Shown one piece after another: positions 9,256 through 19,409 of a DNA stretch of 64,000 bases (position 1 is the first letter of the stretch; each line of letters begins with the position of its first letter). A program made the position numbers and the translations under genes. The notes below the pieces were generated by a model. The model was given only the letters and a program-made list of their open reading frames with translations. It had not been told where the DNA came from and made no database searches. This DNA is from Pseudomonas alcaligenes (lineage in GTDB: Bacteria > Pseudomonadota > Gammaproteobacteria > Pseudomonadales > Pseudomonadaceae): the NCBI RefSeq assembly GCF_014490745.1, contig NZ_LZEU01000001.1:4885306-4949305 (forward strand). Direction: 5' to 3'.

Positions 9256-10608
9256 ATGACAACAACAACGAAATTCCCCGACCTGCTCAGCGAAGTACGT
9301 GCCTTCCGCAACCAGTACCCCGAGGTGCGCTATGTCGAGCTGATCTGCCTGGATCTGCCCGGGCACTTCTACGGCAAGCGCTACCCCGTGGAGATGCTGG
9401 AGAAGGTCGCCGCCGGCGGCCCGCTCAAGGTGCCGCAGAACTGCGTGCTGCTCGGCGCCCAGGGCGGCCTGCACCCGATCGGCGACTACTGCTTCAACGA
9501 CGGCGACCCGGACGCGCCGCGCCGCCTGATCCCCGGCACACTCAAGCCGGTGCGCTGGGAAAAGCAGCTGATGGGACAGATGCTGATCAGCTCCGACGGC
9601 ACCGAGGCACCGATCGAGTTCGAGCCGCGCGAAGTGCTGGCCCGCGTGCTCAAGCGCCTGGAAGCCCGTGGTATTCGTCCGGTGGTGGCCTTCGAGCTGG
9701 AGTTCTACCTGTTCGACCGGGCGCTTTCGAACGGCCTGCCGCAGTTCCCCCGCGACCCGCTGACCGGCGACGCCGACGACCAGCCGAACATGCACATCGA
9801 GCGCCTGACGCGCTTCTCCGAGGTGCTCCACGAGATGGTCGAGACCGCCCAGGAGCAGGGCGTGGAAGCCAACGTGATCACCGCCGAACTGGGCCCCGGC
9901 CAGTTCGAGATCAACTTCGCCCACTGCGAGGACGGCCTGCAGGCCGCCGACTGGGCCGCGCTGTTCACCCGCAGCACCCGCGGCGTGGCCATGCAGCACG
10001 GCTACCGCGCCAGCTTCATGAGCAAGCCCTACCTGCAGGCGCCGGGCAGCGGCATGCACGTGCATGTCAGCCTGTACGACCGTGGCGGCAACAACCTGCT
10101 CGACAGCGACGCCCAGCGCCCGCTGCGCCACGCCGTGGCCGGCTGCCTGGAGCTGCTGCCGCACTGCATGCCGATCTTCGCCGCCAACCACAACGCCTTC
10201 CGCCGCTACGGCGCCATGGTCAACTCGGCGAGCAAGGCCAGCTGGGGCTTCGAGGATCGCGACGCATGCATCCGCATCCCCGAATCGGATGGCAAGAACC
10301 TGCGCATCGAACACCGCCTGGCCGGCGCCGACGCCAACCCCTACCTGGTGCTGGCGGCCATCCTCAGCGGCATGGAATACGGCCTGGACGCAGCGCGCGA
10401 ACCGATCCCCTCGCTCAACCAAGACCGCTCCAGTGGCATCGGCTTCCCCAAGGACATGCTCACCGCGGTGGCAGCCATGGAGTCCCACGAGGTGGTGAAA
10501 GACAAGCTCGGCAGCGAGTTCGTCTTCGTCTACTGCGAGAACAAGCGCCACGACCATCTGGACTTCATGAACGAGGTCAGCGCGCGGGAGTATCGCTGGT
10601 TCCTGTAG
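9256..10608 (+). CDS. Gamma-glutamylpolyamine synthetase-like protein (PuuA/PauA family of the glutamine synthetase fold)
   Basis: A 450-residue type III-like glutamine synthetase homologue. The metal and ATP-binding elements FELEFYLFD, ELGPGQFEIN, GMHVHVSL, NHNAFRR and EHRLAGADANPYL are intact, so it should be an active ligase. PuuA and the Pau synthetases glutamylate putrescine and related amines as the first step of degradation; the PauB-like oxidase and the PuuR-like regulator just upstream support this over ammonia assimilation. It starts 16 bases after the regulator stop, so the two are probably cotranscribed, and ends at a strong terminator. Confidence 0.85.
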   Translation: MTTTTKFPDLLSEVRAFRNQYPEVRYVELICLDLPGHFYGKRYPVEMLEKVAAGGPLKVPQNCVLLGAQGGLHPIGDYCFNDGDPDAPRRLIPGTLKPVRWEKQLMGQMLISSDGTEAPIEFEPREVLARVLKRLEARGIRPVVAFELEFYLFDRALSNGLPQFPRDPLTGDADDQPNMHIERLTRFSEVLHEMVETAQEQGVEANVITAELGPGQFEINFAHCEDGLQAADWAALFTRSTRGVAMQHGYRASFMSKPYLQAPGSGMHVHVSLYDRGGNNLLDSDAQRPLRHAVAGCLELLPHCMPIFAANHNAFRRYGAMVNSASKASWGFEDRDACIRIPESDGKNLRIEHRLAGADANPYLVLAAILSGMEYGLDAAREPIPSLNQDRSSGIGFPKDMLTAVAAMESHEVVKDKLGSEFVFVYCENKRHDHLDFMNEVSAREYRWFL

Positions 10609-10624
10609 AACCCACCCCGAAAAC

Positions 10625-10652
10625 AAAAAGCCCGGCAATCGCCGGGCTTTTT
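10625..10652. terminator. Bidirectional rho-independent terminator
   Basis: Stem GCCCGGC / GCCGGGC with loop AATC, flanked by A5 and T5. It separates the convergent ligase gene (plus) and pbpG (minus) and can serve both. Confidence 0.9.
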
Positions 10653-10668
10653 GTTTGCTGCCAAACGC

Positions 10669-11571
10669 TTACTGCGAGGCCTGCATGGTTCGCGCGCGCG
10701 CCTGCTGGCGCTGCTTCTTGTAGGCCAGGGCGGCCGGGGCCACTGGCTGCACGCGGCCGGTCTCGACCCATTTCTTCAGGCGGCTGGCGTCGGCCATGTG
10801 GGTGTACTTGCCGAAGGCATCCAGCACCACGAAAGCCACCGGCTTGCCGCCCATGGTGGTGCGCATCACCAGGCAGTGGCCGGCTTCGTCGGTGAAGCCG
10901 GTCTTGGTCAGCTGAATGCTCCAGTCGGCCTTGTACACCAGGTGGTTGGTGTTGCGAAAACCCAGGGTGTAGTTGGGTTTGTGGAACGCCTGGGTACGCT
11001 CGCGGGTGGTGCTGAACTGGCCCATCAGCGGGTACTGGGTGGTGGCCTTGAGCAGCTTGACCAGGTCGCTGGCGGTGGAGACGTTGTGCTCCGACAGGCC
11101 GGTCGGCTCGACATAGCGGGTGTGGCTCATGCCCAGGGCGCGGGCCTTGGCGTTCATCGCCGCGACGAAGGCCGGCACGCCGCCCGGGTAGTGGTGGGCC
11201 AGGCTGGCGGCGGCGCGGTTCTCCGAGGACATCAGTGCCAGCTGCAGCATGTCGCGGCGGCTCAGCACGCTGCCCAGGCGCACACGCGAATAGACCCCGC
11301 GCATCTCGTGCACATCCTTGATCACCACCGGCAGCTGCTCGTCCAGCGGCAGCTTGGCGTCGAGGGTGACCATGGCGGTCATCAGCTTGGTTACCGAGGC
11401 AATCGGCACCTGCAGGTCGGGGTTGCTGGCGTACAGCACCTGGTTGGTATTGAGGTCGACCAGCAGGGCGCTGCCGGAGGCCAGCTCCTGGGTCTTGCCG
11501 GCGGCGTGCAGGGCAGGGGTGGCGGCCAGAGCCGCGCAGGCCAGCAGCAGGCTGGCGAGGGAACGAAACAT
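10669..11571 (-). CDS. pbpG: D-alanyl-D-alanine endopeptidase (PBP7)
   Basis: A 300-residue periplasmic penicillin-binding protein of the DacA/PbpG type that cleaves D-Ala-mDAP crosslinks. All three active-site motifs are present: SVTK with catalytic Ser59, SEN (116-118) and KTG (223-225). The first 24 residues ([23 protein letters not shown]) form a signal peptide, which fixes the start at ATG 11571 or the GTG six bases upstream. The length fits PBP7 rather than the longer PBP5/6. It is transcribed alone, ending at the terminator at 10625-10652. Confidence 0.92.
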   Translation of the reverse strand: MFRSLASLLLACAALAATPALHAAGKTQELASGSALLVDLNTNQVLYASNPDLQVPIASVTKLMTAMVTLDAKLPLDEQLPVVIKDVHEMRGVYSRVRLGSVLSRRDMLQLALMSSENRAAASLAHHYPGGVPAFVAAMNAKARALGMSHTRYVEPTGLSEHNVSTASDLVKLLKATTQYPLMGQFSTTRERTQAFHKPNYTLGFRNTNHLVYKADWSIQLTKTGFTDEAGHCLVMRTTMGGKPVAFVVLDAFGKYTHMADASRLKKWVETGRVQPVAPAALAYKKQRQQARARTMQASQ

Positions 11572-11814
11572 TTTCACAAGGACTATCCGCTGGGCAGGTG
11601 GAAATGGGCCAGAGCGATCCTTGCCGGCCCATGCAGTATACGGAACCCGGCGGCAGCCGGCAGCCACCTCGGTCGGACGGGGCCGGGCCAATGTATCGAC
11701 TGGGTAAAGGTGAGGGTAAAGATCGGCTTACCCAGGAATGCTCGCGTGGCAAACAGGACTAAGCAGTAACGCCACTTTTCCTGCAGCCATCCTGCGCCAT
11801 TCGAGGAACACTCC

Positions 11815-12117
11815 ATGCAAGCCATCAACCCCTGGGTCGCCGCCCTCAGCATCGGCCTGTTGATCAGCAGCAGCCTGGTGCAGGTCAATGCCGCACCGGA
11901 GGACGACCGCCAATACCCGCAGGGTCAGCAGCAGGCCGGGCGCAGCAATCCGGGCCAGCCACTGCCCCACGGCTACGGCAAACGCCTGGACACTCGCGCC
12001 CTGCACGGCCTGCCGCACTACCCGGACTATGAATGACGACGGGTCGGCAGCGATATGGTGCTGATCGCTGTCACCAGCTGCATCGTCTACACCATCCTCC
12101 AGGGCGTGCTGAACTAG
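11815..12117 (+). pseudogene. CigR/RcnB-family small envelope protein interrupted by an in-frame TGA
   Basis: The reading frame starts at ATG 11815 with a signal peptide (MQAINPWVAALSIGLLISSS...VNA) and runs 73 codons to TGA at 12034-12036. In the same frame it continues for 26 codons to TAG 12115, reading RRVGSDMVLIAVTS and ending in ILQGVLN. CigR/RcnB-family proteins end with a YEWRRVGSDLVLIAV-type segment, so the TGA sits exactly where a conserved Trp (TGG) is expected. The joined product would be 100 residues. It is either a nonsense-mutated gene, a sequencing error, or a truncated product that lost its C-terminal hydrophobic segment. Its last four bases overlap the end of the EamA gene on the other strand. 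Confidence 0.8.
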
Positions 12118-12986
12118 GCCGCGGGCAGCGCCCGACCCGGGCGCCGCCCCAGGCGGCCGAGCCACAGCGAGAACAGGATCAGCGCGCCGCCGGCCGCCAG
12201 GCGCGGCAGGTCGGCGTCGCGATTCCAGATCAGCAGGTTGACCAGCAGCCCGGCCGGCACATGCAGCTCGTTGATGATCGCCAGGGTGCCGGCCTCCACC
12301 CGGGTGCTGCCCTTGACCCACCAGAACATGCCCAGGGCCGTGGCGAACAGGCCCATCCAGGCCAGCACGCCCCACTGCACGGCGCTCTGCGGCAGCTTGT
12401 CCGGGTTGCCGAACAGCAGGAAGGAGGGCAGCGCCAGCAGCAGGGCGCCGAGGAAAAAGTGGCCGAAGAAGCGCTGCAGCGGCTGCGCCGGCCGGTAGTG
12501 CAGGAGCAGGCGACGACACAGCACCTGGCCGGCGGCGAAGCTGGCGTTGGCCACCTGCAGCAGGACGAAGCCGAGCAGGTAGTCACCTTCCAGGCGGTCG
12601 AAGCGAATGATCACCCCGCCACCTACCGCCACCAGCGCGGCCACCAGCGCCCAGGGGTTGAAGCGCCGCGCCAGGGCATCGTCGAGCAGGGTCACGTAGA
12701 TCGGCGTGAGCACGGTGAACAGCAACACCTCAGCCACCGTCAGCACCTGGAAGCTGCGGTACAGACACAGATAGGTGATGCCGAACTGCAGCGCCCCGGC
12801 CAGCCAGAAGCCGACCAGCAAGCGGTGCGGCAGGCCACGCCAGCGGGTGAAGGGGAGGAACACCAGGGCGGCGATCAACACCCGCACCAGCACGGCGAAG
12901 TCGCTATCGACCCGCCCGGCCAGGTATTCGCCGATCAGGCTGAAGGAGAAGGCCCACAGCCCGGTGACGACCAGCAGGTAGGGCAT
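12114..12986 (-). CDS. EamA/DMT-superfamily transporter
   Basis: A 290-residue very hydrophobic protein with about ten predicted membrane helices and the internal two-fold repeat of the drug/metabolite transporter superfamily (EamA domains at about 1-135 and 145-280). Such proteins export amino acids, metabolites or drugs; the substrate cannot be read from sequence. It begins 6 bases after the aroE stop on the same strand, so it is probably cotranscribed with aroE. Confidence 0.85.
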   Translation of the reverse strand: MPYLLVVTGLWAFSFSLIGEYLAGRVDSDFAVLVRVLIAALVFLPFTRWRGLPHRLLVGFWLAGALQFGITYLCLYRSFQVLTVAEVLLFTVLTPIYVTLLDDALARRFNPWALVAALVAVGGGVIIRFDRLEGDYLLGFVLLQVANASFAAGQVLCRRLLLHYRPAQPLQRFFGHFFLGALLLALPSFLLFGNPDKLPQSAVQWGVLAWMGLFATALGMFWWVKGSTRVEAGTLAIINELHVPAGLLVNLLIWNRDADLPRLAAGGALILFSLWLGRLGRRPGRALPAA

Positions 12987-12992
12987 GCCGGG

Positions 12993-13811
12993 TCAGACCA
13001 GCTGGTGACGCAGCTCGGCCAGTACCGGCGCGCTCTGCGGACGCACCCCGCGCCAGAGGAAAAAGGCCTCGGCGGCCTGCTCCACCAGCATGCCCAGGCC
13101 ATCGATGCAGCGTGCCGCGCCATGTTCGGCAGCCCAGCGGTTGAAGGCGGTCTGCTGCTTGCCATACATCATGTCGTAGCACACCGTGTGGCCGGGCTGG
13201 ATCAGGCTCGGCTCGAGCGGCGGCAGCTCGCCGGCCAGCGAGGCCGAGGTGCCATTGATGATCAGGTCGACCGGTTCGCTGAGCCAGTCGAAGCCGGCCG
13301 CGGCCAGCGGGCCGAGGTCGGCGAACTCGCGGGCCAGCTGCTCGGCCTTCTCCACCGTGCGGTTGGCGATCACCAGGGCCTGCGGGTTGTGCGCCAGGAT
13401 CGGCGCCAGCACACCGCGCACGGCGCCGCCGGCGCCGAGCAGGAGGATGCGCTTGCCGCTCAGGTCGAGCCCGGCATTCACCGTGAGATCGCGCACCAGG
13501 CCGGCGCCGTCGGTGTTGTCGCCGAGCAGGCGGCCGTCCTCCAGTTTCTTCAGGGTGTTCACCGCGCCGGCGCGGCGGGCGCGCTCGGTCAATTCGTCGG
13601 CCAGCTGATAGGCCTGCTCCTTGAACGGCACGGTGACGTTGCCGCCGCGGCCCTCGGCGAAGAAGCTGCGGGCAAACCCGCTGAAGTCATCCAGCGGCGC
13701 CAGCAGGGCCTCGTAGGACAGCTGCTGGCCGGTCTGCGCGGCGAACATGCCGTGGATCAGTGGCGACTTGCTATGACCGATGGGGTTGCCGAATACGCCG
13801 TAGCGATCCAT
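12993..13811 (-). CDS. aroE: Shikimate 5-dehydrogenase
   Basis: A 272-residue NADP-dependent enzyme that reduces 3-dehydroshikimate in the aromatic amino acid pathway. The substrate-binding motif [13 protein letters not shown] is at residues 7-19, NTDGAG and the cofactor loop GAGGAVRGV follow, and the family length is about 270. The start is ATG 13811 ([14 protein letters not shown]), not an upstream codon that would add an unrelated 21-residue leader. It lies between hemF and the EamA gene on the minus strand, as hemF-aroE does in other pseudomonads. Confidence 0.95.
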   Translation of the reverse strand: MDRYGVFGNPIGHSKSPLIHGMFAAQTGQQLSYEALLAPLDDFSGFARSFFAEGRGGNVTVPFKEQAYQLADELTERARRAGAVNTLKKLEDGRLLGDNTDGAGLVRDLTVNAGLDLSGKRILLLGAGGAVRGVLAPILAHNPQALVIANRTVEKAEQLAREFADLGPLAAAGFDWLSEPVDLIINGTSASLAGELPPLEPSLIQPGHTVCYDMMYGKQQTAFNRWAAEHGAARCIDGLGMLVEQAAEAFFLWRGVRPQSAPVLAELRHQLV

Positions 13812-13832
13812 GGGGGAATCCTTATCTCGAAA

Positions 13833-13883
13833 GTAGAGCGGGTGAAACCCGCATGCTCGCTTCGCGGGTTCCACCCGCCCTAC
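13833..13883. repeat. REP-like palindromic repeat between hemF and aroE
   Basis: A 51-base imperfect palindrome with outer ends GTAGAGCGGGTG and CACCCGCCCTAC and inner arms AACCCGC / GCGGGTT. The GTAG...CTAC ends and G-rich arms match the element at 8594-8660. It occupies most of the gap between hemF and aroE. Confidence 0.7.
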
Positions 13884-13890
13884 ACGGCGA

Positions 13891-14871
<981 letters not shown>

Positions 14872-14917
14872 TCAGGGTCGGCGCTTGGATGGAGCTCTTT
14901 TGCAGAGGAGTCCCGAG

Positions 14918-15895
14918 ATGGCCAAGCGTATCCAGTTTTCCCGCCACGGCGGCACCGACGTACTCGAGCTCATCGACAGCCAGCCGGCCGCGCCGGGGCC
15001 GCTGGAGGTGCGGGTGCGCAACCGCGCCATCGGCCTGAACTTCATCGACACCTACTACCGCAGCGGTCTGTACCAGCCGCCGAGCCTGCCGTCCGGGCTG
15101 GGCTGCGAGGGCGCCGGCGAGGTGGAGGCGGTGGGCAGCGCAGTGACCCATCTGCAGGTCGGCGACCGCGTGGCCTACGGCACCGGGCCGCTGGGTGCCT
15201 ACGCCGAGCTGCACGTGCTGCCGGCCCAGCATCTGGTCAGGCTGCCGGATGCGGTCAGCTTCGAGCAGGCCGCCGCGCTGATGCTCAAGGGCCTGACCGT
15301 GCAGTACCTGCTGCGCCAGACCTACCGGGCCGAAGCCGGGCAGACCATCCTCTGGCACGCAGCGGCCGGCGGTGTCGGGCTGATCGCTTGTCAGTGGGCG
15401 CGGGCGCTGGGCGTCAAGCTGATCGGCACTGTGTCGTCGCCGGAAAAAGCCGCCCTGGCCAAGGCCAACGGCGCCTGGGCGACCATCGACTACAGCCGCG
15501 AGGACGTGGTGCAGCGAGTGCTGGAGCTGACCGGCGGAGCCAAGTGCCCGGTGGTCTACGACTCGGTGGGCAAGGACACCTGGGAGCGCTCGCTGGACTG
15601 CCTGGCGCCGCGCGGCCTGCTGGTCAGCTTCGGCAACGCTTCCGGCGCGGTGACCGGGGTCAACCTCGGCGTGCTGGCGCAGAAGGGCTCGCTCTACGTG
15701 ACCCGGCCGACCCTGGGCAACTACGCCAGCAATGCCGAGCACCTGCAGGCCATGGCCGACGAGCTGTTCGCCCTGCTCGCCAGCGGTGCGCTCCAGGTGG
15801 AGATCGGCCAGCGCTATGCCCTGGCCGATGCGGCCAAGGCGCAGGAGGCGCTGAGCAGCCGGCAGACCACCGGCTCGACCATTCTGCTGCCCTGA
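14918..15895 (+). CDS. qor: NADPH:quinone oxidoreductase (zeta-crystallin type)
   Basis: A 325-residue zinc-free medium-chain dehydrogenase/reductase. The substrate region GLNFIDTYYRSGLY and the NADPH-binding Rossmann motif AAAGGVGLIACQWARALG are present. It reduces quinones with one electron in the cytoplasm. ATG 14918 is chosen because GAGGAG precedes it at 14905-14910; an earlier in-frame codon gives an unrelated leader. Divergent from hemF, as in P. aeruginosa. Confidence 0.93.
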   Translation: MAKRIQFSRHGGTDVLELIDSQPAAPGPLEVRVRNRAIGLNFIDTYYRSGLYQPPSLPSGLGCEGAGEVEAVGSAVTHLQVGDRVAYGTGPLGAYAELHVLPAQHLVRLPDAVSFEQAAALMLKGLTVQYLLRQTYRAEAGQTILWHAAAGGVGLIACQWARALGVKLIGTVSSPEKAALAKANGAWATIDYSREDVVQRVLELTGGAKCPVVYDSVGKDTWERSLDCLAPRGLLVSFGNASGAVTGVNLGVLAQKGSLYVTRPTLGNYASNAEHLQAMADELFALLASGALQVEIGQRYALADAAKAQEALSSRQTTGSTILLP

Positions 15896-15923
15896 CCGGC
15901 AGGAGCTCGCTCCGCCAACAGAA

Positions 15924-16481
15924 TCAGGACGGGCGGATCACATCGCCCGTGCGCAGGTCGCGGATCAGGCTGGGGTTGCGCCGCCCGCCCAGGGCGCCGC
16001 CGAGCACCGCATCGAGCTGGCCATGGAAATACTGCTCGACACGCAGGCGCGAACGCGCAGACGGGCGCCCGGCCGGGTTGGCCGAGGTGGACACCAGCGG
16101 GCCGACCTGGGCGCACAGCTCGCGCACCAGCGGATGGTCGCTGACGCGCAGGGCTACCGTGTCATGGCGGCCGGTGATCCATTCGGGCAGGCGATCCTGG
16201 TGCGGCACCAGCCAGGTGTTCGGCCCCGGCCAGGTGCTGGCCAAACGGTCGATCCAGCGCTCGGGCAGATCGTCGAGAAGGAAGTCGAACTGGCGGATGC
16301 TGTCCGCCACCAGGATCAGGCCCTTGTGCATCGGCCGATCCTTGAGCGCCAGCAGGCGCTCAACGGCCGCTTCGCTCCACGGATCGCAACCCACCCCCCA
16401 GACGGCCTCGGTGGGATAAGCGATGACGCCGCCCTGACGCACCACCCGTGCCACCCGCTGTACCTGCCAACTGCTTTGCAT
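15924..16481 (-). CDS. tsaC: Threonylcarbamoyl-AMP synthase
   Basis: A 185-residue YrdC-domain protein that makes threonylcarbamoyl-AMP from threonine, bicarbonate and ATP for the t6A37 modification of ANN-decoding tRNAs. The [13 protein letters not shown] motif near the N terminus, [13 protein letters not shown], and [11 protein letters not shown] are family hallmarks. Length matches the short TsaC form rather than the two-domain Sua5. It is downstream of dprA on the same strand with about 43 bases between them. Confidence 0.94.
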   Translation of the reverse strand: MQSSWQVQRVARVVRQGGVIAYPTEAVWGVGCDPWSEAAVERLLALKDRPMHKGLILVADSIRQFDFLLDDLPERWIDRLASTWPGPNTWLVPHQDRLPEWITGRHDTVALRVSDHPLVRELCAQVGPLVSTSANPAGRPSARSRLRVEQYFHGQLDAVLGGALGGRRNPSLIRDLRTGDVIRPS

Positions 16482-16524
16482 GCCTACCCCCGAACCGGCT
16501 TGAATGGCGGCGAGTTTAGCGGCC

Positions 16525-17613
16525 TCAGGCGCTGCGGGGTACCCAGCGACCGACCTCGCACACCACCAGGCCGTCCAGTTCCAGCTCGGTGAGCTGCGCC
16601 AGGGTCTCGCCCAGGGCCAGGTCGCAGGCCCGCGCCAGCTCCTCGCTGCTCAGCGGTGCGGCGCGCAGCTGGCGCAGCAAGGGGTGATCGCGAACCGCCA
16701 CGGCAGGCGCTGCCGGCGCCAGGCTCTGCCAGCCGCGCAGGGCCTGGAGAATATCCTCGACACTCTCCACCAGGGTCGCGCCCTCGCGGATCAGTTGATG
16801 ACAGCCTCGCGCGCCGGGGTGGTGAATCGAACCGGGAATGGCGTACACCTCGCGCCCCTGCTCGGCAGCCAGCCGCGCGGTGATCAGCGAGCCGCTGGAC
16901 GGGCTGGCCTCGACCACCAGCACACCGAGCGCCAGGCCGCTGATGATGCGGTTACGCCGCGGAAAGTTGCCGGCCTGAGGCGGACTGGCCAGCGGCAGCT
17001 CGGAGACCAGCGCGCCGCCTTCGGCCACTATCCGCTCGGCCAGGCCGGCATGGCGCTGCGGGTAGATGCACTGCAGACCGGTACCCAGCACTGCCAGCGT
17101 GGCACCTCCAGCATCCAGCGCGCCCTGGTGCGCCGCACCATCGATACCCAGGGCCAGCCCGCTGGTGATCGCGAAACCGCCACCGGCCAGGCTGCGAGCA
17201 AAGGCCCGGGCGGTATTCAGCCCCGGACGCGAGGCGCGCCGGCTGCCGACCATGGCCAGCTGCGGGCGTTCCAGCAGCCCCGGCTCGCCGGCAACGAACA
17301 GCAGCGGCGGGGCATCGCTCAGCTCGGCGAGCAAGGCCGGATAGCGGGCATCGTCCCACATCAGCAGTTGCTGGTTCGGCGACTCCAGCCAGGCCAGCGC
17401 CTCGGCGGCCTGCTGGCGAGTCGCCGCACTGCGCCGCGCCTCGGCACAGATGGCCGGCAGGCCGAGGCTGCGCCAGGCGGCAGCCGGAGCACTGAGGGCA
17501 GCGGAGGCGGATTGGAAAGCCTCGAGCAGGCGGCGGAACCGCCGTGGCCCGAGTTCGGGCAGGCCATGCAGGCGCAGGCGCGCCTCCAGTTCGGCGGGGG
17601 ATATGGCACTCAT
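16525..17613 (-). CDS. dprA: DNA-processing protein DprA
   Basis: A 362-residue protein (368 if started at ATG 17631) that loads RecA onto incoming single-stranded DNA during transformation. The Rossmann-type core is clear: [34 protein letters not shown] and [15 protein letters not shown]. An N-terminal SAM-like region (1-70) and a C-terminal winged helix (about 300-360) complete the usual three-domain layout. Between tsaP and tsaC, as in P. aeruginosa. Confidence 0.93.
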   Translation of the reverse strand: MSAISPAELEARLRLHGLPELGPRRFRRLLEAFQSASAALSAPAAAWRSLGLPAICAEARRSAATRQQAAEALAWLESPNQQLLMWDDARYPALLAELSDAPPLLFVAGEPGLLERPQLAMVGSRRASRPGLNTARAFARSLAGGGFAITSGLALGIDGAAHQGALDAGGATLAVLGTGLQCIYPQRHAGLAERIVAEGGALVSELPLASPPQAGNFPRRNRIISGLALGVLVVEASPSSGSLITARLAAEQGREVYAIPGSIHHPGARGCHQLIREGATLVESVEDILQALRGWQSLAPAAPAVAVRDHPLLRQLRAAPLSSEELARACDLALGETLAQLTELELDGLVVCEVGRWVPRSA

Positions 17614-17657
17614 CTGATCATCCTTGATCAAGCGCGCCCGGTGCGGGCCGCAGAAAG

Positions 17658-17685
17658 CAAAACCCCCGCTTTCGCGGGGGTTCTG
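17658..17685 (-). terminator. Rho-independent terminator after tsaP
   Basis: Stem ACCCCCGC / GCGGGGGT around a TTTC loop, followed on the minus strand by TTTTGCTTT. It lies between the tsaP stop and dprA. Confidence 0.75.
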
Positions 17686-17689
17686 GGTA

Positions 17690-18715
17690 TTACGGGTTCT
17701 TCACCTTGTCCATCACCGCCAGGTCGCGGGTGGCGTAGAGCACCAGGCCGTAGCTGAGCTTCTCGTAGGTGCGGAACACCATCAGCAGGCCGGAGCGCTC
17801 GTCGGGGATCTTCACCGACTCGTCGGTAACCCGGTCACGCACGGTCTCGCCGGTCTTGTACACCGCCAGCACGTTGCCTTCGCTCAGACCGTCGATCTTG
17901 CCCTTGTTGATGGTCACCACATCGTACTGGCCGATCTTGGCCACACCGCGCGGTACATCGAGGATCAGACCATTGACATCGGTCGGCGGCTCGCTGGGCA
18001 TGAAGGTCGAAGTAACCGCACGCTCCTCGGTGGGGAACAGGCGGTCACCCGGGCGAACTTCCTGGGTCGAACGGGTCAGGGTCAGGGTACCAATGTCGCC
18101 CTCTTCGGCCACCAGCTCGCCGCTGCCGATATCGTCGGCATTGATGCCGAGGAACTCCTGGGTTTCCGGGTCGGTGTAGGTCTTGCCCTGACGGAAGATG
18201 CCATAGGCCGGTTGTGTCTGGTCGAAAGCACCGCGGGCATAGACCCGGTCACCGGCACCGCTGATCACACTTTCCTGCTGCCCGGCTACCACGTAGGGCT
18301 TGCCGTTGAAATCTTCGGCCGAATCGACGATGCGGTTGCTCAGCAGGAAGCTGTTGATCGCCTCCAGCGGGATGGCCGGAATGGCCTGAGCCATCGGTGT
18401 GGTACGTACCTGGGGCGACAGCTTGATGGTGCCGCGCGACTCGCCGCGGTTGAGCACCAGGCGCGGCTGGCCGTCAACGTAGACCAGGCTCAGGGTATCG
18501 CCCGGATAGATCAGGTGCGGATTCTCGATCTGCGGGTTGGCGTGCCACAGTTCGGGCCACTTCCACGGTTGGCTGAGGAATTTGCCGGAAATGTCCCAGA
18601 GCGTGTCACCCTTGACCACGGTGTAGCGGTCCGGATGACCTTCCTTGAGCTGCACTTCTGCCTGGGCCAGACCGCCAACGGCGAGAAGTAGCAGGGCGAG
18701 TAGTGATTTCCTCAT
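17690..18715 (-). CDS. tsaP: TsaP, LysM protein anchoring the type IV pilus secretin
   Basis: A 341-residue secreted protein with a signal peptide (MRKSLLALLLLAVGGLAQA) and an N-terminal LysM domain (about 29-80, YTVVKGDTLWDISGKF ... HLIYPGDTLSLVY) that binds peptidoglycan, followed by a long C-terminal domain. It matches the P. aeruginosa TsaP family, which aligns the PilQ secretin with the cell wall. ATG 18715 is preceded by AAAGGG, and an upstream in-frame start would bury the signal peptide. Divergent from def. Confidence 0.9.
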   Translation of the reverse strand: MRKSLLALLLLAVGGLAQAEVQLKEGHPDRYTVVKGDTLWDISGKFLSQPWKWPELWHANPQIENPHLIYPGDTLSLVYVDGQPRLVLNRGESRGTIKLSPQVRTTPMAQAIPAIPLEAINSFLLSNRIVDSAEDFNGKPYVVAGQQESVISGAGDRVYARGAFDQTQPAYGIFRQGKTYTDPETQEFLGINADDIGSGELVAEEGDIGTLTLTRSTQEVRPGDRLFPTEERAVTSTFMPSEPPTDVNGLILDVPRGVAKIGQYDVVTINKGKIDGLSEGNVLAVYKTGETVRDRVTDESVKIPDERSGLLMVFRTYEKLSYGLVLYATRDLAVMDKVKNP

Positions 18716-18848
18716 GCGGTGAATCCCTTTATTATGTGGCTGGCGCCTGTAAGCCGCAGAATACGTGGCTTCAAAGCCGTTTTTCAAAGCTGTTCATCAT
18801 CTTAGCAGCGGTTTTTGACTTTATTCCACAAGTGCATCACAAACATCT

Positions 18849-19355
18849 ATGGCGATTCTCAACATCCTCGAATTTCCCGACCCGCGCCTGCGCACCATCG
18901 CCAAGCCGGTAACCGTATTCGACACGGCGCTGAACACGCTGATCGACGACATGTTCGAGACCATGTACGCCGCGCCCGGCATCGGCCTGGCCGCGACCCA
19001 GGTCAACGTGCACAAGCGCGTGGTGGTGATGGATCTGTCCGAGGACAAATCCGAGCCGCGGGTGTTCATCAACCCCGAGTTCGAATCGCTCACCGAAGAG
19101 ATGGATCAGTACCAGGAAGGCTGCCTGTCGGTGCCCGGCTTCTACGAGAACGTCGACCGCCCGCAGAAGGTCAAGATCAAGGCCCAGGGCCGTGACGGCA
19201 AGCCCTACGAGCTGATCGCCGAAGGCCTGCTGGCCGTGTGCATCCAGCACGAGTGCGACCATCTCAACGGCAAGCTGTTCGTCGACTACCTGTCCAGCCT
19301 CAAGCGCGACCGGATCAAGAAGAAGCTGGAAAAACAGCACCGCCAGCAGGCGTGA
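18849..19355 (+). CDS. def: Peptide deformylase
   Basis: A 168-residue metalloenzyme that removes the formyl group from nascent chains. The three family motifs are intact: [13 protein letters not shown] with the metal-binding Cys, and HECDH with the metal-binding histidines and catalytic Glu. First gene of the def-fmt-rsmB-trkA group, although a terminator-like hairpin sits between it and fmt. Confidence 0.97.
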   Translation: MAILNILEFPDPRLRTIAKPVTVFDTALNTLIDDMFETMYAAPGIGLAATQVNVHKRVVVMDLSEDKSEPRVFINPEFESLTEEMDQYQEGCLSVPGFYENVDRPQKVKIKAQGRDGKPYELIAEGLLAVCIQHECDHLNGKLFVDYLSSLKRDRIKKKLEKQHRQQA

Positions 19356-19367
19356 TCCCCGACTCCC

Positions 19368-19394
19368 AAAGGCTTGCCCCGGCAAGCCTTTTTC
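19368..19394 (+). terminator. Terminator-like hairpin between def and fmt
   Basis: Stem AAAGGCTTGCC / GGCAAGCCTTT with a CC loop followed by TTTTTC. It has the full form of an intrinsic terminator but lies inside what is normally a def-fmt operon, so fmt expression must depend on read-through or a promoter of its own. Confidence 0.75.
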
Positions 19395-19409
19395 TTTAGC
19401 GAGCCCTTC

